Assembly (NCBI GenBank): GCA_035637115.1
Contig: DASPXV010000183.1
Coordinates: forward strand, 1 to 10,319
From: JAICSD01 sp035637115
GTDB lineage: Bacteria > Acidobacteriota > Vicinamibacteria > Vicinamibacterales > 2-12-FULL-66-21
Direction of reading: 5' to 3'
Length of the DNA stretch: 10,319 nucleotides
Shown here: positions 5,823-10,319 of the stretch, piece by piece
Layout: every line of letters starts with the position of its first letter
How positions within the stretch are numbered: position 1 is the stretch's first letter
Notes under the pieces: generated by a model
What the model was told of the DNA's origin: nothing
The model's input: only the letters and a program-made list of their open reading frames with translations
Databases searched by the model: none
Made by a program: the position numbers and the translations under genes

Positions 5823-6772
5823 GGTTGTGGCTCTTCGCGCTTACGCTCACGTTCTCGACGTTCGCGGTTGTCGTCGTGATCGCGTCAGGATTCGTGTCGT
5901 GGCTCGCGCCGGCGGCGTCACGGCGGCTGGAACGTCATTCTCCGGCCTCGCGCGCGGCGATGCTCTTCCGGCTGCGCATGCTTCCCGCGGCGCTCGCGGC
6001 CGTGATCGCGGCGGGCATCACGCTGCCGATCTATCTCGCCTACGAGCCGCGTGATTCAGACGAAGCGCTCGCGCGGACGCTGATGCTGCTCGGTGTTGCG
6101 GGTGCCTCGCTGATGATTCGCAGTGGCTCGCGTGTGATCGCTGCCTGGCGGGCAACGCGCCGCGTTCGCCGCGAATGGCAGGGGAGGGGACGCCGCATCG
6201 AGGGTTTCGACACGACACTGCCGCTGTTTGCGATCGATGAGCCGTTTCCCACCGTCGCCGTCATCGGCGTTTCGCGCCCTGCGCTCTTTATCTCGGAACG
6301 CGTGCTCGGCGCATGCACCCGTGAGGAAGTGGGCGCGATGCTGCGCCACGAAGCGGCGCACGTGACCGTGAAAGACAATCTGAAGCGCTTCCTGATCCGG
6401 GCGTGCCCCGACCTCCTGCGCCGCGGAAGCGAGCTCGATCGCGCGTGGGCCCGCGCGGCGGAAGAAGCGGCAGACGCGGCCGCGGTCGCGCATCTTCCGT
6501 CGTCTGCTGTCGCGCTCGCCGAGGCGTTGATTCGCGTCGCGCGCCTGGCGCCCCCTCGCAACACTCCCGAGCTCGCCAGCGCGTTTTATCTCGGCGGCAG
6601 CATCGAATCGCGCGTCCGTCGCCTCGTCTCGCCGCATCCCGCGCCCCAGGCGCCGACCCCCTTCGGCTCCGTCATGCTGATTGGCGGCACGCTGTGCCTC
6701 GCCGCCGCTGTGCTCGCGGCCGCCCCGGCGCTTCATCAGGGAATGGAGCTGCTGGTCAGCCGTCTGCCCTGA
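5819..6772 (+). CDS. M56-family (BlaR1-like) membrane zinc metallopeptidase
   Basis: This 317-residue integral membrane protein probably senses a signal and triggers cleavage or release of the BlaI repressor encoded just upstream. The zinc motif HEAAH is at 177-181. Glu215/Glu216 in AEEAAD provide the likely third ligand, as in M56 peptidases. Hydrophobic segments are visible near residues 5-28, 55-73, 85-100 and 284-303, with the catalytic loop between the third and fourth. There is no extracellular penicillin-binding sensor domain after the last membrane segment, which ends within ~15 residues of the C terminus, so the signal cannot be sensed as in canonical BlaR1. The ATG at 5819 overlaps the repressor stop. 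The open frame before it lies inside the repressor gene and is not a real extension. Confidence 0.9.
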   Translation: MRLWLFALTLTFSTFAVVVVIASGFVSWLAPAASRRLERHSPASRAAMLFRLRMLPAALAAVIAAGITLPIYLAYEPRDSDEALARTLMLLGVAGASLMIRSGSRVIAAWRATRRVRREWQGRGRRIEGFDTTLPLFAIDEPFPTVAVIGVSRPALFISERVLGACTREEVGAMLRHEAAHVTVKDNLKRFLIRACPDLLRRGSELDRAWARAAEEAADAAAVAHLPSSAVALAEALIRVARLAPPRNTPELASAFYLGGSIESRVRRLVSPHPAPQAPTPFGSVMLIGGTLCLAAAVLAAAPALHQGMELLVSRLP

Positions 6773-6801
6773 ATTTCCCAATTTCCCAATTTCCCAATTT
6801 C
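6772..6801. repeat. AATTTCCC tandem repeat
   Basis: Three perfect 8-nt units AATTTCCC (6772-6795) and a partial fourth lie immediately after the M56 stop codon; the last A of the TGA is the first base of the array. The AT-rich array stands out from its GC-rich surroundings. It looks like a member of a dispersed microsatellite-like family rather than a terminator, since it has no inverted repeat. Confidence 0.85.
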
Positions 6802-6805
6802 CAAA

Positions 6806-6825
6806 TACTACGACCTCTGGTAGTA
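6806..6825. promoter_or_regulatory. TACTAC-N8-GTAGTA palindrome, candidate BlaI-type operator
   Basis: Perfect 6-bp inverted arms, TACTAC and GTAGTA, are separated by 8 nt, just downstream of the blaI-M56 operon and upstream of the next reading frames. BlaI/MecI/CopY operators are dyads built on TAC...GTA half-sites, so this is a plausible site for the neighbouring repressor. A further GGTAGAC lies at 6839-6845. No equivalent dyad is seen in the 29-bp gap upstream of the repressor. The function is inferred. Confidence 0.4.
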
Positions 6826-6919
6826 GCTGATCCCCCTCGGTAGACTTTTCCGATCTCCATGTCTGCGCCCATGGTGTCTTTCCGCGTCGAGAACCCCGAT
6901 AGCGTCGAGAACCTCTTCC

Positions 6920-7120
6920 TTGTGCTTACGTAAGTCCCCCTTCGTCTGGCTCCTCGAGAAGGAATGGCGCGAGCTGCTCTCGTCGCGCGCGTGGTGGGTC
7001 ATGCTCATCCTCATCGGGCCGCTCGTTGGCGTGTCGTTCATCAGCGCCGTGCGGACGTACGCAGAATTGAGCGGCTATGGCGGCACGGCGGAAGGCGTCG
7101 GCGCGCAGTTCGCGTATTAC
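6920..7120 (+). pseudogene. N-terminal fragment of an ABC-2-type transporter permease
   Basis: The frame beginning at TTG 6920 reads FVWLLEKEWRELLSSRAWW, then a hydrophobic segment VMLILIGPLVGVSFISAV, then RTYAELSGYGGTAEGVG. This looks like the start of the membrane subunit of an ABC-2-type exporter: a short cytoplasmic segment, then the first membrane helix. Similarity in character ends at about residue 61 (near 7102). The frame then continues as Arg-rich nonsense until a stop at 7273. A real permease would have about six membrane helices and several hundred residues, so this is a truncated remnant or one side of a deletion or assembly junction. No good start codon or ribosome binding site is visible. 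The family call rests on general resemblance. Confidence 0.55.
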
Positions 7121-7140
7121 CCGGTGGCCACGGCGCACCG

Positions 7141-7266
7141 CCGAATCCCGATCTCTTCCCGGAGAACAATCCTGTCCTGCATCCGCCGGTCAGCGGACGC
7201 GTCGGCCTGTGGGCGAAGACAGACAGCACGAGCTATTTCAAGGGTTACGTGGTGGATTCGAAATGA
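7141..7266 (+). pseudogene. C-terminal fragment of a secreted, possibly DUF1080/lectin-like protein
   Basis: A frame different from the permease fragment ends with 41 protein-like residues: PDLFPENNPVLHPP followed by VSGRVGLWAKTDSTSYFKGY and VVDSK. The phrase GRVGLWAKTDSTSYF resembles the last strands of concanavalin-like DUF1080 (3-keto-disaccharide hydrolase) proteins, where similar 'VGLWTKADSVTYFDD' ends are common; this comes from memory. The rest of that gene is missing upstream and is replaced by the permease fragment. Its TGA overlaps the ATG of the receptor (ATGA), so it may once have been the upstream cistron of the receptor operon. Confidence 0.4.
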
Positions 7267-10200
7267 CTGGTGAGGTGCTAACAGTGCTGAAGGTGCCAAA
7301 GGTGCTAACGGTGCGGGTGCTGATGGTGCTTATGGTGCTTGCTGTCGGTGCTGTCGCGAGCGCGCAGTCGCCGAACAACGCGGGGATTCTTGTGATCGTT
7401 ACGGACCAGGCGGGGCTCGTCGTCAAAGACGCCAAGGTCTCCGTGACGAACAATCAGACAGGAGCGGTCCGCGAGTTGATGTCCGGCGCCGATGGAACCG
7501 CGTCGTTTCCGGCGCTGTCGCTGACCGGAACTTACACGCTCAGCGTGACGAAGCAGGGCTTCGCCGACGAGACGCGCAACAACATCAGCCTCCGGTCCGG
7601 CGAAAGGGCGACGCTGAGGGTGAAACTCCTCGTGGGCGTTGAAAAGTCCGAGGTCACCGTTTACGGCACGAGCGACGGCGTGCGCGCGGATTCGCAGATC
7701 GGCGGCCGGCTGGACGGCGCGACGATCGACGAGACGCCGATCCTCGGCCGCAAGATCACCACGCTGCCGTTGCTCAACTCCGCGTTTCGGCAGGGCAAAG
7801 GCACCGGCGACCTGTTCGTCAACGCCACCTATTTCATCACCGGTTCGGGCAGCCGCCGCACGACGACGTACATGCTCGACGGGGCGAGCAACGACGAGGG
7901 ATGGGGGCGGCAGACGATGCTGACGACGGTACCGATTGGCGCCGTGCAGGAAGCGGCAATCCTCGCGAACGCGTTTTCCGCCGAATTCGGGTGGACGGCC
8001 GGCCCCGCGCTGAACATCGTCACCAAGTCGGGCACCAACGACACGCGCGGTGAAGGCGTCTACCTCGCCCGTCCGGGCGGACTGCAGGCGAAGACGTTCG
8101 GGACGACAGGTTACTGCCCGCCGTCGGTGCCGACGTGCACGACGCCGACCACGCTCGTGGCGATCAATCCCGCGGATTCGCCGGACGAATTGAACCAGCT
8201 CTCCGGTTCAATCGGCGGGCCGATCGTGAAGGACAAGACGTTCTTCTTCGCCACCGCTGATTACACGCGGCAGGACCGCACGACGCTTCTCTCGAGCACG
8301 CTGCCCGCCTTCGTGCTGCCGGCCGACGGGAGTCTTGAATATGTCGGGCATTACCGGCAGAAGCTGCTCAACGCCCGGATCGATCACAAGTTGACGCCGG
8401 CGCAGACGCTGATGGTGCGCGGAAATTACGATCACTTCTTCGATACCAATCCGAATGATGCGGTTGTCGGCACCAGCGCGCCGACCGTCGCGCGCAGGTA
8501 TACGCGCGGCTCGCGGTCGGCACAGCTCAATCACACGGCGGTCGTCAGCTCCAACCTCCTCAACGAGGCGCGATTCGCGTTCCTGGATGGGGCTCCCGTC
8601 ACGCTCTGGGAGGCCCAGAATCCTTCGACCACGTACTCCCGCGCGGGCTCGGTGCCGTTCACGATCGGCGAATCGCGCGCGGCGGACATCTCGGGCCGTC
8701 AGTACCAGTTCTCGGACACGGTCTCGCTGTCCCGCGGCGCGCACAGCCTGCGGTTTGGCGGCAGTGTGATTCATCACACATCGGGAGGCACCGGCAGCGA
8801 GCCCGGCCAGGCGACGCTCGGCACGTTTACGTTCCTCAACACGACGACGGCGCCTTTCACGCAGCTGACGCTCGCGGACGTGCAGCAATACACCCAGCCG
8901 GTCAGCTACGGCATCACGAGCTACGAGTTGACCCAGTGGATGTCGGCGCTCTTCGTCCAGGATCGGTTCCGCGTCAATGATCAGTTCACGATCGATGCAG
9001 GCCTGCGTTACGACCGCCAGACGCTGACCGACGCAACGAAGAACTTCGCGCCGCGGCTCGGCTTCGCGTGGCATCCGCAGGGGGATTCACGCTTCGTCAT
9101 TCGCGGCGGGTACGCGATGTACTACACGCAGATCCGCGCCAATGCGCTGGCGAGCGCGCTGACGGGTGGACTCGACGGCATCGTCACCTACACCGCGGCG
9201 CCGGGACAGACGGGCTTCCCGAACTGCTTGACGTGCGTGCCGGTGACTATCGATCCGCGGACGCTGCCGCTCGCGCAGCAGCCCGCGCGCAACATCACGA
9301 TCCGCGCGGGGCAGCGGGACTTCTACAGGCGGCAGTTCGCGACGTATGGCCTGAACTTCGATCTGCTGCCGAATTATCCGGATGCGTTCGTGAATCCACG
9401 CAGCCAGGTGACGTCAATCGGCGCCGAGCGCGAGGTCAGGAAAGGCCTCTTCGCAGGCGCCGACTACGTGCACCAGCACTGGACCGATCTCGATCGCAGC
9501 GTCGATTTGAACGCGCCGGCGCCGTTCGACCGCACTGCGATCGGCCAGGTCAGGACCGTCGCCGCGGCCAACGCGACGCGTCCGATCGTGCCGGTGAACG
9601 GCGGCGTCCGCAACATCAACGTGCTGATGAATCTCGGCACCGCCGACTACGATGGCCTGCAGGCGCAGGTCAGCTACCGCGGCAGCCGCAAGTTCCAGGG
9701 AGCCGTGAGCTACACGCTGTCGAAGGCCACCAACACTACCGAGCCGGACGGCAACGGCATCGGGCCGAACGATGCGCACATCTCACGTCTCGGGGAAGAG
9801 GAGCGCGGCCCGAGCGTCGTCGATCAGCGGCACCGCGCAGTCATCACGGGGAGTTATAACCTGCCGTACAGCATCACCGCCGGCACGCTGATGCAGTTCG
9901 CCTCGGCGCGCCCGTTCAACGCGGTGACCGGCATCGACAACAACGGCGACGGTGCGAACAACGATCGTCCCGTTGTGAACGGCAAAGTCCTCGGCAAGTC
10001 CGCGTTCCGCGGCACGGGCACGCAGGACGCCGGCCTCTTCATCGAGGGGCGGATCAAGCCGGCAGGGCGCACACTTCTCCTCCGCATGGAGGGCTTCAAC
10101 TTGTTGAACCACGCGAACATCCTCGGCCGCGCGCAGACGACATACGGGGACGCCGCGACGGTGAACTCGACGTTCGGCCAGGTGGTCGCCGCCGGCACGG

Positions 10201-10277
10201 CCACGAACGCGCTCCCGGCGCTGGCCAACATCGATCCCGCTCGCATGTGGCAGTTTCAGGTTCGCTTCTTGTTCTAG
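7263..10277 (+). CDS. TonB-dependent receptor, Oar-like, with carboxypeptidase-regulatory-like domain
   Basis: This ~1004-residue outer-membrane receptor probably imports a large or complex substrate using TonB energy. Residues 1-34 form a signal peptide with likely cleavage at ASA|QS. Residues ~39-124 are a carboxypeptidase-regulatory-like beta-sandwich (GILVIVTDQAGLVVKDAKVS ... GTYTLSVTKQGF). The plug spans ~130-258, with family phrases YMLDGASN (203-210) and GPALNIVTKSGTN (247-259). The remainder is the beta-barrel, with strands such as LNEARFAFLDG and FVIRGGYAMYYTQIR, and it ends in WQFQVRFLF, whose final Phe fits the outer-membrane assembly signal. It appears complete. I chose the ATG at 7263 because it gives a full signal peptide and overlaps the upstream stop; the frame stays open back to 7077, but that part is not protein-like. 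The ribosome binding site is weak (GGTGG). The substrate is unknown; no SusD-type partner is present. Confidence 0.93.
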   Translation: MTGEVLTVLKVPKVLTVRVLMVLMVLAVGAVASAQSPNNAGILVIVTDQAGLVVKDAKVSVTNNQTGAVRELMSGADGTASFPALSLTGTYTLSVTKQGFADETRNNISLRSGERATLRVKLLVGVEKSEVTVYGTSDGVRADSQIGGRLDGATIDETPILGRKITTLPLLNSAFRQGKGTGDLFVNATYFITGSGSRRTTTYMLDGASNDEGWGRQTMLTTVPIGAVQEAAILANAFSAEFGWTAGPALNIVTKSGTNDTRGEGVYLARPGGLQAKTFGTTGYCPPSVPTCTTPTTLVAINPADSPDELNQLSGSIGGPIVKDKTFFFATADYTRQDRTTLLSSTLPAFVLPADGSLEYVGHYRQKLLNARIDHKLTPAQTLMVRGNYDHFFDTNPNDAVVGTSAPTVARRYTRGSRSAQLNHTAVVSSNLLNEARFAFLDGAPVTLWEAQNPSTTYSRAGSVPFTIGESRAADISGRQYQFSDTVSLSRGAHSLRFGGSVIHHTSGGTGSEPGQATLGTFTFLNTTTAPFTQLTLADVQQYTQPVSYGITSYELTQWMSALFVQDRFRVNDQFTIDAGLRYDRQTLTDATKNFAPRLGFAWHPQGDSRFVIRGGYAMYYTQIRANALASALTGGLDGIVTYTAAPGQTGFPNCLTCVPVTIDPRTLPLAQQPARNITIRAGQRDFYRRQFATYGLNFDLLPNYPDAFVNPRSQVTSIGAEREVRKGLFAGADYVHQHWTDLDRSVDLNAPAPFDRTAIGQVRTVAAANATRPIVPVNGGVRNINVLMNLGTADYDGLQAQVSYRGSRKFQGAVSYTLSKATNTTEPDGNGIGPNDAHISRLGEEERGPSVVDQRHRAVITGSYNLPYSITAGTLMQFASARPFNAVTGIDNNGDGANNDRPVVNGKVLGKSAFRGTGTQDAGLFIEGRIKPAGRTLLLRMEGFNLLNHANILGRAQTTYGDAATVNSTFGQVVAAGTATNALPALANIDPARMWQFQVRFLF
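7275..7343 (+). repeat. 9-nt GTGCTNANG-type repeat encoding the receptor signal peptide
   Basis: Nine-base units GTGCTAACA, GTGCTGAAG, GTGCCAAAG, GTGCTAACG, then a 6-nt GTGCGG, then GTGCTGATG, GTGCTTATG and GTGCTTGCT follow one another in the frame of the receptor. They translate to Val-Leu-X triplets that form the basic N-region and hydrophobic core of the signal peptide. The regular 9-nt spacing of GTGC marks a tandem repeat rather than ordinary coding sequence. Confidence 0.8.
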
Positions 10278-10284
10278 GAGCCTG

Positions 10285-10313
10285 CCCACCGTAGCGCGAA
10301 GCGAGAAGGTGGG
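10285..10313. repeat. hairpin repeat downstream of the receptor gene
   Basis: Arms CCCACC (10285-10290) and GGTGGG (10308-10313) enclose a 17-nt loop with a small inner CGC-GAA-GCG stem. It begins 7 nt after the receptor stop. It could act as a transcription terminator, but no T-run follows. It also resembles a dispersed hairpin repeat I associate with Vicinamibacteria genomes. The window ends 6 nt later. Confidence 0.55.
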
Positions 10314-10319
10314 AAATTC

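Noticed and set aside
6056..6781. 241-codon minus-strand ORF over the M56 gene
   Set aside because: It is antisense to a gene with a clear HEAAH zinc motif, and its composition is Arg/Ala/Gly-rich without recognisable motifs.
7077..7262. N-terminal extension of the receptor frame
   Set aside because: It would bury the signal peptide and overlaps the two gene fragments in a third, non-protein-like frame.
8208..9074. 288-codon minus-strand ORF inside the receptor gene
   Set aside because: It is a shadow frame of a GC-rich gene; it is Arg-rich, without domains, and antisense to a well-supported coding sequence.
10285..10313. Rho-independent terminator
   Set aside because: The hairpin has a long loop and is followed by AAATTC rather than a T-run, so I call it a hairpin repeat instead.

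Overview
The window is GC-rich bacterial chromosome. I infer an Acidobacteriota genome of the Vicinamibacteria type, probably a soil or metagenome-derived one. The reasons are an Oar-like TonB-dependent receptor with an N-terminal carboxypeptidase-regulatory-like domain, a BlaI/M56 regulatory pair, a LigD-type ligase-polymerase, and several short interspersed repeat families that sit inside or beside genes. This assignment rests on remembered family and repeat patterns, not on a search.

Layout. (1) Positions 1 to about 2134 hold the right part of an IS21-family insertion sequence: the C-terminal two thirds of the transposase IstA (cut by the window edge), the complete helper ATPase IstB overlapping it by ATGA, a doubtful 45-codon ORF, and a candidate right end. 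(2) 2135-2454 has no convincing gene. It carries a 9-mer repeated four times next to the 3' end of a tRNA gene. (3) Two tRNA-Arg genes (anticodons CCG and TCG), both on the minus strand, are separated by a long purine/pyrimidine inverted repeat made of 14-nt units. (4) A thioredoxin-like [2Fe-2S] ferredoxin lies just upstream of the tRNAs on the same strand. Divergent from it is a 49-residue, extremely acidic microprotein with a strong ribosome binding site. (5) LigD (ligase plus polymerase domains, minus strand) converges on the microprotein so tightly that their stop codons share the bases CTAG. LigD carries an in-frame insert bounded by palindromic repeats. (6) Divergent from LigD is a two-gene operon, a BlaI/MecI-type repressor and an M56 (BlaR1-like) membrane metallopeptidase. 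(7) 6773-7262 is a mosaic: an AATTTCCC tandem repeat, a TACTAC/GTAGTA palindrome that could be a BlaI operator, the first ~60 codons of an ABC-2-type permease, and the last ~40 codons of an unrelated secreted-type protein. (8) A complete TonB-dependent receptor of about 1004 residues follows, with its signal peptide encoded largely by a 9-nt repeat, and then a hairpin repeat at the window edge.

How the parts relate. BlaI and M56 probably form a signal-responsive repressor/protease switch that may control genes downstream, including the receptor region. LigD belongs to non-homologous end-joining-type repair, but no Ku gene is in the window. The ferredoxin and the two tRNAs may share one transcript. 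I see no clear new defence or conflict system. The most unusual material is the repeats that have become coding sequence (LigD insert, receptor signal peptide), the overlooked acidic microprotein, and the broken-gene junction before the receptor.
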